A stretch of DNA of 43,865 nt from an uncultured Collinsella sp. Its GTDB lineage: Bacteria; Actinomycetota; Coriobacteriia; Coriobacteriales; Coriobacteriaceae. Below, piece by piece: positions 8,050-16,309 of the stretch. Location: contig CABSKX010000014.1 in the NCBI GenBank assembly GCA_902478365.1, positions 1 through 43,865 on the forward strand. The letters are read 5' to 3'. Position numbers and translations under genes: made by a program. The notes beneath the pieces are model-generated. The model ran no database searches. It was not told where the DNA came from and saw only the letters and a program-made list of their open reading frames with translations. Position 1 is the stretch's first letter, and every line of letters begins with the position of its first letter.

Positions 8050-8053
8050 TCCA

Positions 8054-9697
8054 TCACGCCCTATAAAACACGTTGTCGGCAAAGAAATCTGCCGGCGGCT
8101 CCATGCAGGCAATTTCGCCGTCGAACATCATGGCAATGTCGTCGGCAACCTGCTCGGCGAAGTCCAGGTCGTGCGTGGCCATGATGACGGTGCCGCCAGC
8201 CTTCGCATGGTCACGCAGGGCGTGAGCGATGATGCGACGGCTGGCCAGGTCCAAGCCCTTCGTGGGCTCGTCAAGCAACAGCAGCTCCGGACCAATCAGC
8301 AGCAGCTTTGCCAACGCAAGCAGCTGGCGCTGACCGCCCGAAAGATCGTACGGGTGACGCGTCTCCAAGCCCGCCAGGCCCAGGCGCGCTGTCTGCTCCT
8401 GTGCTGCGGCCTCGTCGTATCCGCAGGTCGAAGCCCATTCCATCAGCTCGTCGCGCACCGTTTCGGCGACCAGCAATGCCTTGGGGTTCTGTGGCAGCAG
8501 CGCCGCCGAAGCCGTCCCACGCACCATGCGGCCACGCTGCAGTTTAGCCGTCTTGGCCAGGACCGAGAGCATCGTCGACTTACCGCAGCCGTTACCGCCC
8601 ACAATCGCATGCACCGCACCGGCTGAAAATGTCACATCGAGCCCGCGCAGCACCCAACCGCCCGCGCGATCGTAGCGAAACCAGCCTTCCGACAGGGTGG
8701 TAGCCGATCCGCCGTGCATTTTTTGGAGTATTCTGCTTCCATGCGTGCGTGGGAAGGCTTCCGAACCGTTCTCGAGCGACGTTTGCGCCACAAATTCGGA
8801 CGATTTGTCCAATTCCGAACTTTTTTTCGCGCTCGATACGTCCCCGGGCGGCTCCAGAGAGCCCAAATTGTCCTCACGCCTGCTGAATACTCCGTTTTTT
8901 GCACATCGGATGGCACCCCACCCCAACATGTCATCGGAAAACAGCGGCTCTCGGCGTCCCAAAGAAGCCATATCCGCCACCTCGCGCACGCGACCGCCCT
9001 CAATCCGGTACGCACGCGTCGCATACTCGAGCATCGGCCGCGGTTGATGCGTAGCCACAACAACCGTGCAGCCCAGCTCACGGTTCACGCGAAACAGCGC
9101 GTGCAGAAAATTCTTCTCGGCAACGGGATCGAGCTGAGACGTGGGCTCGTCGAGTAGCAGCACACGCGGACGCAGCGCCAGGACGGCGGCAAGCGACAGC
9201 AACTGCTTGCGGCCGCCCGAAAGCGTATCGGTATCGCGATGAAGCCAGTCCTCCAGACCAAAGAAATAGCTGGTCTCGGCAACACGGCGACGCATCTCGT
9301 CGCGCGACACACCCAGATTCTCTAGGCCAAACGCCATCTCGTGCCACACGGTCTCGCACACAATCTGGTTTTCGGGATCCTGGAACACGTAGCCCACGCG
9401 CTCCGCAGACGCGCGCACGTCCATGTCGGCAACGTTCTCGCCCAGCACGCGCGCATCGCCAGTGCGCTCGCCCGCCGGAGCGATCTCGGGCTTGAGCAGC
9501 GACAGCAGCGTCGACTTACCCGATCCGGTACCGCCGACAAGCAGCGCAAATGCACCTTGAGGAACAGACCAGTCGAGCCCCTCGAGCACCGCAGCATCAG
9601 CCCCGGGGTAGGCAAAGCTCAGGCTCCGCACCTCAATCGCCGGCATATCCGGGCCGCACGCCGCGCCCGACACCGGGCCCCTATCCAACCGAGCCAT
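8054..9697 (-). CDS. ecfA: ECF transporter ATPase, two ABC domains fused
   Basis: This 547-residue protein contains both ATPases of an energy-coupling-factor transporter in one chain. Domain 1: Walker A GGTGSGKST at 55-63, signature LSGGR at 159-163, Walker B LLLDEP at 180-185, switch histidine in ATHQ. Domain 2: Walker A GGNGCGKST at 367-375, signature LSGGQ at 452-456, Walker B LLLLDEP at 472-478. FQDPENQIV in the first Q loop is typical of EcfA/CbiO. The two halves are joined by an unusual Ser/Lys/Glu-rich linker at about residues 250-335. The start ATG overlaps the TGA of the T gene as TGATG, so translation is coupled. It powers uptake through the flanking T and S proteins at the inner face of the membrane. 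Confidence 0.92.
   Translation of the reverse strand: MARLDRGPVSGAACGPDMPAIEVRSLSFAYPGADAAVLEGLDWSVPQGAFALLVGGTGSGKSTLLSLLKPEIAPAGERTGDARVLGENVADMDVRASAERVGYVFQDPENQIVCETVWHEMAFGLENLGVSRDEMRRRVAETSYFFGLEDWLHRDTDTLSGGRKQLLSLAAVLALRPRVLLLDEPTSQLDPVAEKNFLHALFRVNRELGCTVVVATHQPRPMLEYATRAYRIEGGRVREVADMASLGRREPLFSDDMLGWGAIRCAKNGVFSRREDNLGSLEPPGDVSSAKKSSELDKSSEFVAQTSLENGSEAFPRTHGSRILQKMHGGSATTLSEGWFRYDRAGGWVLRGLDVTFSAGAVHAIVGGNGCGKSTMLSVLAKTAKLQRGRMVRGTASAALLPQNPKALLVAETVRDELMEWASTCGYDEAAAQEQTARLGLAGLETRHPYDLSGGQRQLLALAKLLLIGPELLLLDEPTKGLDLASRRIIAHALRDHAKAGGTVIMATHDLDFAEQVADDIAMMFDGEIACMEPPADFFADNVFYRA
8714..8904. repeat. in-frame insert in the ATPase linker with inverted ends
   Basis: This stretch encodes residues about 265-328 of the fused ATPase, between the two ABC domains. 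It contains A/T runs and looks AT-richer than the rest of the gene. Its ends are partly inverted copies: GTGCA, then a six-base T or A run, then GGAGTATTC, at 8714-8736 and 8882-8904. They match at 16 of 23 positions when one is reversed. It may be a small palindrome-ended element captured in frame (inference). Confidence 0.5.
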
Positions 9698-10584
9698 CAG
9701 CCAAACCTCTTCTCATCGATCGCATGCAACACGCAGGGCAGCACCATCCAGGCAGCGTACACAACATAGCCCAGCCACGGTGCGGGCACCGAAAGCTGCG
9801 GGTAAAACGAATACTGCGTCGTCGCGGTCCATGCCACTGCCACCGCGGCGGCACCAAACAGCGCGAGCTCGACCAGCGCGGCAACGTCGCTGCGTCCCAG
9901 TCGATACCGCGCGTACGTCGTACGGCGCGTCGCGGCGCCCCACCCGCGCGAGCGCATGGCATCCGCGCGCTCAAGCGAATCTTCCATGCCCCAGCCCATC
10001 AGCACGCTCGACGCCCGCAGGCGCGATCGCACGGGATCGGTGGGCGCACGCCCCGGCACATCAATCGCGTCCTGCACCGCCAGCACCGTGCGGCCGCGGC
10101 GCAAAAACTGTGGGATAAGCCGCATACACATCGAAATCATGAGCGCGATCACCGGCGCGGCGTTGCCCAACAGTGCGAGCACCTTGTCGTATTCGAGCAT
10201 CGACGCCGCGGCCTCAAACCACAGCACGCTCGCCACAAACAGCCCGCCCATGCACAGGCCGTAAACCATGCTCTCTAGATACACCGCACGCATGCCAATA
10301 CGAAACAGCTCCGTCGAGCCCGAGGCGCTAAACAGCGGGTTGACCAGTGCAATGATCAAAATCACCGGCAGCTGCCAGCGAAGTGCGCCCAGCGTGCGGG
10401 CAGCCCCACGCATCGCAAATCCATACGCCAGCCCGCCCGCAAGCGACAGCGCGATCAGCACCGGTTGCATCGAGAACATGGTGAGCCCCAGCGTCAGCAC
10501 TATATAGAGTGCCGGCACCGCCGGATGCGACATCGAGAATGCCGCGACGGGCTCGCCGCCAAACTCCTCTCGCATGATATCCAT
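9697..10584 (-). CDS. ecfT: ECF transporter transmembrane (T) component
   Basis: This is the scaffold protein that links the ATPases to the S protein, in the CbiQ/EcfT family. The roughly 295-residue product has hydrophobic segments at the N terminus (HPAVPALYIVLTLGLTMFS), in the middle and at the C terminus. The cytoplasmic coupling region holds the ARG-type motif: SLERADAMRSRGWG, preceded by MCMRLIPQFLRRGRTV. The start is uncertain: ATG 10584 has GGGGG five bases upstream, while ATG 10596 is preceded directly by GAGGGG. Upstream residues of the longer frame look non-coding. It is the first gene of the leftward ECF operon and diverges from glmU. Confidence 0.85.
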   Translation of the reverse strand: MDIMREEFGGEPVAAFSMSHPAVPALYIVLTLGLTMFSMQPVLIALSLAGGLAYGFAMRGAARTLGALRWQLPVILIIALVNPLFSASGSTELFRIGMRAVYLESMVYGLCMGGLFVASVLWFEAAASMLEYDKVLALLGNAAPVIALMISMCMRLIPQFLRRGRTVLAVQDAIDVPGRAPTDPVRSRLRASSVLMGWGMEDSLERADAMRSRGWGAATRRTTYARYRLGRSDVAALVELALFGAAAVAVAWTATTQYSFYPQLSVPAPWLGYVVYAAWMVLPCVLHAIDEKRFG

Positions 10585-10783
10585 GGGCACCCCCATCCCC
10601 TCGCTCAAACGACAGCTCCGCAATACCGCCAACGCCGCCCGCGAGCGGCGCAAACGCCACGCCGGCGGCGCAAGCCTCAACCGCCGCAAACCAATCGTTA
10701 CGCGCTCATCATATGCCTGCGGTATCATATTGCGCCGTGTATCGTTTCCAAACACACGTCTCTATAACGTAACAGGAGATCAC

Positions 10784-12196
10784 ATGGACGCAACCGCAAT
10801 TATCCTCGCCGCCGGCGAGGGCACCCGCATGAAGTCGAACCACTGCAAGGTTTCGCACAAGATCCTGGGTAAGCCCATGGTCCAGTGGATCGTCGACGCC
10901 ACCATCAAGGCCGGCTGCAGCCGCGTCGTGGTCGTCATCGGCAGCCACGCCGACGAGATGCGCGCCCTCATCGATGGCGCCTATGCCAACAGCGCTACCA
11001 AGGTCGAGTGCGTCGAGCAGACCGAGCGCTTGGGCACCGGCCACGCCGTCAAGGTCGCGCTCGAGGCCTGCGGCATCACGCAAGGCCCCGTCGTCGTGCT
11101 CAACGGCGACCTGCCGCTCATTACCGCCGACACCGTCGCCAAGTTTGCGCAGACCGTCGCCACCGGCGAGCTCGCCTGCACCGTCATGACCATGACCCCG
11201 CCCGATCCTTTTGGCTACGGCCGCATCAAGCTGGGCGCCGACGGCCAGATCGAGCGCATCATCGAGCAGAAGGACTGCACGCCCGAGCAGGCCGCCACGC
11301 TGCTGGAGTGCAACGCCGGCTGCTACGCCTTCGACGGCGCGCAGCTTGCCGCCCACATTAACGAGATCGGCAACGACAACGCGCAGTCCGAGTACTACCT
11401 ACCCGACATGCTCGAAATCCTCAAGGGTCACGGCCAGGCGGTCTCCATCTTCCACTGTGACGACTACCGCGACGGCCTGGGCGTCAACAACCGCATCCAG
11501 CTCGCGCAGCTCACCGCCATCGCGCGCGACCGCATCAACGAACACTGGATGGCCGAGGGCGTCACATTCATCGATCCCACGCAGGCCTGGATCGGCCCCG
11601 ATGCCGTCATCGGCCGAGACACCATCGTGTGGCCGCAGACGCATCTGATCGGTCACGTCACCGTGGGCGAAGAGTGCCAGCTCGGCCCCAACAGCCGCCT
11701 CACCGACACCACCGTCGGCAGCGGCTGCATCATCGATGAGACCATCGCCATCGAGGCCGTCATCGAGAACGGCGTCGACTGTGGCCCGCGCGCCTACCTG
11801 CGCCCGGGCACCCATATGCTCGACGGCTCCAAGGCCGGCACGCACGTGGAGATCAAGAACTCCACGATCGGCGAGGGCTCCAAGGTGCCCCACCTGTCCT
11901 ACATCGGCGATACCACCATGGGCTCCGGCGTCAACGTAGGCGCGGGCTCCATCACCTGCAACTACGACGGCGTCCACAAGCACAAGACCGTCATCGGCAA
12001 GGATGCCTTCATCGGTTCCGACACCATGATGGTCGCGCCCGCCCAGATTGGCGACGGTGCACTCGTGGCCGCCGGCTCCGTCATCACCGAGCCGGTTCCG
12101 GCCGACGCACTCGGTCTGGGCCGCGCCCGTCAGGTAAATATTGAGGGCTGGGCCGCCGATTATCGCCGCCGTCTGCTCGAGGACGACGAGGCATAA
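10784..12196 (+). CDS. glmU: bifunctional GlcNAc-1-P uridyltransferase / GlcN-1-P acetyltransferase
   Basis: GlmU makes UDP-N-acetylglucosamine, the precursor of peptidoglycan and other envelope glycans, by acetylating glucosamine-1-phosphate and then transferring UMP. The 470-residue protein has the N-terminal pyrophosphorylase motif LAAGEGTRMK at residues 8-17 and LNGDLPLI at about 104-111. It then has a C-terminal left-handed beta helix with hexapeptide repeats and the acetyltransferase motifs EIKNS, SYIGD and GAGSITCNYDG. AGGAGA six bases before the ATG sets the start. It is followed by a terminator and then prs, an order common in Gram-positive bacteria. Confidence 0.97.
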   Translation: MDATAIILAAGEGTRMKSNHCKVSHKILGKPMVQWIVDATIKAGCSRVVVVIGSHADEMRALIDGAYANSATKVECVEQTERLGTGHAVKVALEACGITQGPVVVLNGDLPLITADTVAKFAQTVATGELACTVMTMTPPDPFGYGRIKLGADGQIERIIEQKDCTPEQAATLLECNAGCYAFDGAQLAAHINEIGNDNAQSEYYLPDMLEILKGHGQAVSIFHCDDYRDGLGVNNRIQLAQLTAIARDRINEHWMAEGVTFIDPTQAWIGPDAVIGRDTIVWPQTHLIGHVTVGEECQLGPNSRLTDTTVGSGCIIDETIAIEAVIENGVDCGPRAYLRPGTHMLDGSKAGTHVEIKNSTIGEGSKVPHLSYIGDTTMGSGVNVGAGSITCNYDGVHKHKTVIGKDAFIGSDTMMVAPAQIGDGALVAAGSVITEPVPADALGLGRARQVNIEGWAADYRRRLLEDDEA

Positions 12197-12211
12197 CGCT
12201 TTGCCAAGCAC

Positions 12212-12244
12212 AAAAGGAGCTGTTCCATGGGGACGGCTCCTTTT
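12212..12244 (+). terminator. intrinsic terminator after glmU
   Basis: A nine-base stem AAAAGGAGC / GCTCCTTTT closes on a 15-base loop that contains CATGGGGACGG and is followed by a T run, 15 bases after the glmU stop codon. Confidence 0.85.
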
Positions 12245-12388
12245 TCTATCGTGACCTGCGCGACCGGATGAGTGGTCGGTTCGTGTCCGTTGACGGTAAA
12301 GACGTTATCAAGACTCGATAAACCCCGCCGCACGGTTACAATGCAAAAAGGCATCTATATGGCATTCGATGTATAAAGGAGAAGGGTA

Positions 12389-13375
12389 ATGCCGATTAAT
12401 GATCCCGAGAAGTCGGAGAATATGCGCAAGTCCATCCGCGTGTATTCCGGTTCCTCCAACCGTCCCCTCGCTCAGAAGATCGCTGAGTACCTTGGGGTCG
12501 AGCTTTCGGGCCTTACGCTAAAGCAGTTCGCCAACGGTGAGATTTACGCCCGCTACGACGAGACCGTCCGCGGCGCCGACGTCTTCCTGATTCAGTCCGT
12601 GGCCGGCGGCAACGTCAACGACATGCTCATGGAGCTGCTCATCGCCACCGACGCTGCCAAGCGCGCATCCGCCCGCTCCATCACCGCCGTTATCACCCAC
12701 TACGGCTATGCCCGCCAGGACCGCAAGGCCGGCCCGCGCGAGCCCATCACCGCCCGCCTCGTCGCCAACCTGCTCGAGCGCGCCGGCGTCGACCGCATTA
12801 TCACCCTCGACCTGCACCAGGGTCAGATCCAGGGCTTCTTTGATATCCCGGTCAACCACCTGTCCGCACTGCCGCTGTTTGGCCAGTACTACAACGACAT
12901 GCACTTCGACACCGACAACCTGGTTGTCGTCTCCCCCGACGTGGGTCGTGCCAAGGCCGCCAAGAAGCTGTCCGACATGCTCGGCTGCGACCTGGCCATC
13001 GCCCACAAGGGCCGTCCGCGCCACAACGCCGCCGAGGTCATGGGCATCATCGGTGACATCAAGGGCAAGACCTGTGTCATCAACGACGACATGATCGACA
13101 CCGCTGGCACCCTGTGCGCCAACGTCAAGGAGCTCAAGGCTATGGGCGCTGGCGACATCTACGTCTGCGCCACCCACGGCATCTTCTCCGGTCCGGCCAT
13201 CGAGCGCCTGAACGACGCCCCGATCGTCGAGTGCGTCGTCACCGACGCCATTCCCGTCGAGGTCGGCGGCAAGATCAAGACCATCTCGGTCGCCGAGGAG
13301 TTCGCCCAGGCCATCTCCGCCGTTTACCACGAGGAGCCCGTCTCCACGCTCGTCGGCGGCGACTTCGCGCTGTAA
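12389..13375 (+). CDS. prs: ribose-phosphate pyrophosphokinase
   Basis: Prs makes phosphoribosyl pyrophosphate from ribose-5-phosphate and ATP, feeding purine, pyrimidine, histidine, tryptophan and NAD synthesis. The 328-residue product has the YSGSSNRPLAQKIA opening, the HYGYARQDRK loop, the metal-binding DLHQGQIQGFF motif, SPDVGRAK at about 180, and the PRPP-binding loop NDDMIDTAGTL at about 232-242. AAAGGAGAAGGG lies just upstream of the ATG at 12389. A second in-frame ATG (MRKSIRV) is eleven codons further in and cannot be excluded. A hairpin terminator follows. Confidence 0.96.
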   Translation: MPINDPEKSENMRKSIRVYSGSSNRPLAQKIAEYLGVELSGLTLKQFANGEIYARYDETVRGADVFLIQSVAGGNVNDMLMELLIATDAAKRASARSITAVITHYGYARQDRKAGPREPITARLVANLLERAGVDRIITLDLHQGQIQGFFDIPVNHLSALPLFGQYYNDMHFDTDNLVVVSPDVGRAKAAKKLSDMLGCDLAIAHKGRPRHNAAEVMGIIGDIKGKTCVINDDMIDTAGTLCANVKELKAMGAGDIYVCATHGIFSGPAIERLNDAPIVECVVTDAIPVEVGGKIKTISVAEEFAQAISAVYHEEPVSTLVGGDFAL

Positions 13376-13408
13376 TCCAGCGTGCATCTCATCATCTTTG
13401 GTGTTTTT

Positions 13409-13439
13409 AAAGGGTCGGAAGCTCGCTTCCGCCCCTTTT
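13409..13439 (+). terminator. intrinsic terminator after prs
   Basis: A 14-base stem with one mismatch (AAAGGG, T, CGGAAGC against GCTTCCGCCCCTTT) and a two-base loop is followed by TTTT. It lies 34 bases after the prs stop codon. Confidence 0.85.
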
Positions 13440-13460
13440 CTATCCCTCGCCAACCTTCCC

Positions 13461-13663
13461 TGGACAATTAGTTCAGATACGTATTTTTCTAAAGCTCCAA
13501 AGGGCCGTTCGGAGCCTTCTGAGCTCCCCGGCGGATGCCATACCGTCCAAAGCTCATCGTTTTCGAGTACAGCCGCTGCATTTTTATCCTCAAATCGCCC
13601 TCAAAGGCCCTTAGAAACGCCTCGAACGCCCGCCGCCTTATACGTATCTGAACTAACTGTCCA
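13461..13663. mobile_element. 203-bp MITE-like element A, terminal inverted repeats
   Basis: The ends are 24-base inverted repeats differing at one position: TGGACAATTAGTTCAGATAC then GTAT on the left, its complement (with G for A) on the right. The inner bases ATACGTAT are self-complementary. The interior encodes nothing recognisable. A second element with the same ends lies at 14988. No clear target-site duplication is visible. Confidence 0.82.
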
Positions 13664-13826
13664 GTAGATATCGTCAACCTTCGCGGCAGAGCTCAATTTC
13701 CTGTAATCCCCTCGACCGATTCCACCGATTTCATAACGCCCAGCCGTTCGTGGCGCGCAGCGCCCCGCTGAGCGAAAAGAACGGTATGGCGGTCGCATTC
13801 TGCCTCCAACTTAGTACGTTATAGCT

Positions 13827-14954
13827 ATGACGACCGTGATTTCACATTTCTCCGCCCTCCGCGCAATTCGTCGCGCACGACGGGCGTACTCTGCCCTACC
13901 CTGGGACTTCGTTGATAGTGAACAGCAAGCACAGGCCTTGGCTAGCTGCATTCCCAATAATGACGCAATCGACTTTGGCGCACTTTCGATACTCGATGCC
14001 TGGAATGAAGATGATTCCGAACTGCTCGATCTTCTCGTTTCAGACGAAGACAACAGACGCCCCGACAAGCGACTTCTTCAGCATATTCTCTCCGCTCCGC
14101 TTCCTGAAGGTGCAATTATGCACGTCGAGGCCGACATCTACGCAACGTCTCCCGCCGTGACAGCCATGCTTTGTTCCAAAAATGAATCAGTCGCCAAAAC
14201 CTTGATGCTTCTCATGGAACTGCTCGGAACCTACTCCCTTCCTCCCGGGGCAACATACCCCATTGCCCATGACGACATCTGGCCCAAGGGCGATGGCTGC
14301 GCAGCGACGGGCGATCTTGATTGCCTGGGCAACCAGTCGGTGGCCGAGCAACAGAACGAAACCCGCTATGAACAGGCACACTACAAATGCGAGCCCGCCA
14401 CGACCATCGAAGAGCTCGAGGCGGTCGCACGGTTCGCCAAAAGTAGCTCGTACGCCTCGTTTCGCACGGCCGTTAAACTCGCCCGGGCCGGATCCGCATC
14501 CCCAGCCGAATCCCTAATGTTTGCCGTTCTCGGAGCACCCATGCGCTTTGGCGGTTTCGGGTGTTGCAGCCTACCTATGGGAGGCTTGCTACTCAACTAT
14601 CGAATCGACTTCGACACCCTTGCGGTCAACATGTCCTCCGGCATCCCTTACGCCATCTGCGACCTGTATTGCCCCGCAGCCGGAGTCGACAGCGAATACA
14701 ACGGAATTGGGCATGAGCTTCAAAACGCTCGCATCCACGATGGCAATCGAAATAATGGCCTCAAGGCAATGGGCATCCACGTCCTGGTTATCAATCGCGA
14801 CCAAATGAAAGACCTTGTTGCACTCGAAGCCTTCGCCCAAACGATGCATCGACTCGCGGGAGTCCGATTCCGATATCGCATCAAGGGCTATCGCAAGCGT
14901 CAGGCCGCTTGGCTCAACGCTCTGCGGGCCGGAATCGGCCTTGCACCGGTCTAA
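13827..14954 (+). CDS. AbiEi-like protein with nuclease-like C-terminal fold
   Basis: This 375-residue protein of unproven function has an N-terminal half that reads like the AbiEi-type regulators common in Coriobacteriia: AIMHVEADIYATSPAVTAML, then LLMELLGTYSLPPG. The C-terminal quarter resembles a Vsr/DUF559-type restriction fold, with ICDLYCP supplying an acidic residue, VDSEYNG an E-x-N, and NARIHDGNRNNGLKAMGIHVLVI the following helix and strand. The usual second catalytic residues are not all obvious, so it may be inactive as a nuclease. There is no ribosome-binding site before the ATG; GTTATAGCTATG suggests a leaderless message or weak expression. The gene lies between two MITE-like elements and interrupts prs and pth, and looks lower in GC than its neighbours. 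Confidence 0.72.
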   Translation: MTTVISHFSALRAIRRARRAYSALPWDFVDSEQQAQALASCIPNNDAIDFGALSILDAWNEDDSELLDLLVSDEDNRRPDKRLLQHILSAPLPEGAIMHVEADIYATSPAVTAMLCSKNESVAKTLMLLMELLGTYSLPPGATYPIAHDDIWPKGDGCAATGDLDCLGNQSVAEQQNETRYEQAHYKCEPATTIEELEAVARFAKSSSYASFRTAVKLARAGSASPAESLMFAVLGAPMRFGGFGCCSLPMGGLLLNYRIDFDTLAVNMSSGIPYAICDLYCPAAGVDSEYNGIGHELQNARIHDGNRNNGLKAMGIHVLVINRDQMKDLVALEAFAQTMHRLAGVRFRYRIKGYRKRQAAWLNALRAGIGLAPV

Positions 14955-14987
14955 ACGGCGAATCACCCGTGCGCCGTCAAACAGGGC

Positions 14988-15191
14988 TGGACAGTTAGTT
15001 CAAATACGTATAACTAGACATATTGAATTAGGCTGTTTTGCAGCTATCTCTATACCATTCGCCCTATTTGAAGGCAGGGTAGACTTCAAAACAGCGTCAT
15101 ATGGGCTAACTAAAGCTCCAAAACAACGCATCGGCATTGAATTGAGCAATTCGAGTCCTCAGAACTTATACGTATCTGAACTAGCTGTCCA
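14988..15191. mobile_element. 204-bp MITE-like element B, same ends as element A
   Basis: Left end TGGACAGTTAGTTCAAATAC then GTAT at 14988-15011, right end its near-complement at 15168-15191. The ends match element A almost base for base, while the interior is largely different apart from a CTAAAGCTCCAAA stretch found in both. Together elements A and B bracket the 13827-14954 gene. Confidence 0.82.
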
Positions 15192-15305
15192 CCTCGGATT
15201 TCGACGGCCGTCCAAACGCCCCCAAACAACCTCAATCGCCCTCCATTTGACAGCGGCAGCAGGGTCGCTCACCATAGCAGGCGACAAATCAACGAAAGGA
15301 CAAAT

Positions 15306-15935
15306 ATGGCAGCTGCACAGCCGCTTAAGATTCGCATGGTTGCCGGGCTTGGCAACCCGGGCGAGGAATATGCCGAGACCCGCCACAACGCCGGCTTCAA
15401 AGCGATCGACGAGTTGGCCCGTCAGGCCGGCGTCACGTACTGGAAAAACCAGGCCGGCGCCGAGGTCGCGCTCATCAACATCAACGACCCCGAGGAAGAG
15501 GACGGCAAGCGCCAGATTGTGCTGGTCAAGCCGCAGTCGTACATGAATACCTCGGGCGGCCCCATCTCCAAGCTCTGCCGCGAATACAAGATCAAGGCCG
15601 AGGAGCTGCTCGTAATCCACGACGAGCTCGACATTCCCGCCGGCGACGTGCGCGTTAAGGTGGGCGGCGGCCATGCTGGCCACAACGGCCTGCGTTCCAT
15701 CATCGACAAGATGGGCAGCCGCGACTTCAGCCGCATCCGCACCGGCATCGGCAACCCTCCCGGCAAGATGCCCGTCGCTGACTACGTGCTTAAGCAGCTG
15801 CGCGCCCGCGCGGCCGAGGATTTCCAGGACACCTGCGCCCGCGCGGCCGACGCCGCCGGCCTGGCGATCGTGCACGGCGTGGTCTACGCTCGCGACCATG
15901 TCAACGGCGCCGCCTCCGCCAACGGCAAGCACTAA
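15306..15935 (+). CDS. pth: peptidyl-tRNA hydrolase
   Basis: Pth releases tRNA from peptidyl-tRNAs that drop off the ribosome. The 209-residue protein shows the family signature throughout: AGLGNPGEEYAETRHNAGF with the catalytic histidine in TRHNAG, VKPQSYMNTSGG, HDELDIPAGDVRVKVGGG, and GHNGLRSI followed by RIRTGIGNPP. An insertion NINDPEEEDGKR extends one loop. AAAGGA six bases upstream of ATG supports the start. In many Gram-positive genomes pth lies close to glmU-prs; here it is displaced by the element-bracketed gene. A strong terminator follows at 16042. Confidence 0.96.
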   Translation: MAAAQPLKIRMVAGLGNPGEEYAETRHNAGFKAIDELARQAGVTYWKNQAGAEVALININDPEEEDGKRQIVLVKPQSYMNTSGGPISKLCREYKIKAEELLVIHDELDIPAGDVRVKVGGGHAGHNGLRSIIDKMGSRDFSRIRTGIGNPPGKMPVADYVLKQLRARAAEDFQDTCARAADAAGLAIVHGVVYARDHVNGAASANGKH

Positions 15936-16041
15936 AACCTACCATTTAGGGACAGGTTTATTTTGGCAGGTTTTACCTGCGGAAACGCTCCATTTGCGGC
16001 ATCGTAATAAACCGCGCGCCACCATACGCACATAGCACCCC

Positions 16042-16083
16042 AAAGGGAGCCGGCCTCATCACAACCCGAGGCCGGCCCCCTTT
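16042..16083 (+). terminator. intrinsic terminator after pth
   Basis: A 16-base stem with one mismatch (AAAGGGAGCCGGCCTC against GAGGCCGGCCCCCTTT) and a ten-base loop lies about 105 bases after the pth stop. The gap before it holds a GGGACAGG-type repeat remnant near 15948. Confidence 0.8.
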
Positions 16084-16198
16084 GCCGTTTTACCCGATAA
16101 AACTGACCAAAATATACCTGCCCCTGTTTGGTAGGCCGAAGTGGATAAACCCTGCTCCCAACCGCCGAAGACACACGTAAGTGACATGTCCATGAGGG

Positions 16199-16204
16199 TA
16201 TAAT
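16199..16204 (+). promoter_or_regulatory. -10 box upstream of the NfnAB pair
   Basis: A consensus TATAAT lies 105 bases before the flavoprotein start codon. No good -35 sequence stands at the usual spacing, so it may rely on an activator or on a weak -35. The leader that follows contains short hairpins but no riboswitch I recognise. Confidence 0.5.
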
Positions 16205-16309
16205 TTGCACCGTATGTCTGCACAACGCCTGTGCGCGTACGGTTTTATTCGGGCTACCGTCCATTTCCGTGGAGGCACGGTTCGGCGGCCCTAACAAGAG
16301 AGGGGTTCT

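Noticed and set aside
10597..10783. riboswitch upstream of the ECF transporter
   Set aside because: The divergent gap is short and shows none of the conserved boxes I know for cobalamin, TPP, FMN or other vitamin riboswitches.
12290..12342. prs promoter with TTGACG and TACAAT
   Set aside because: The two hexamers are about 41 bases apart and neither has a partner at usable spacing, so no promoter is claimed.
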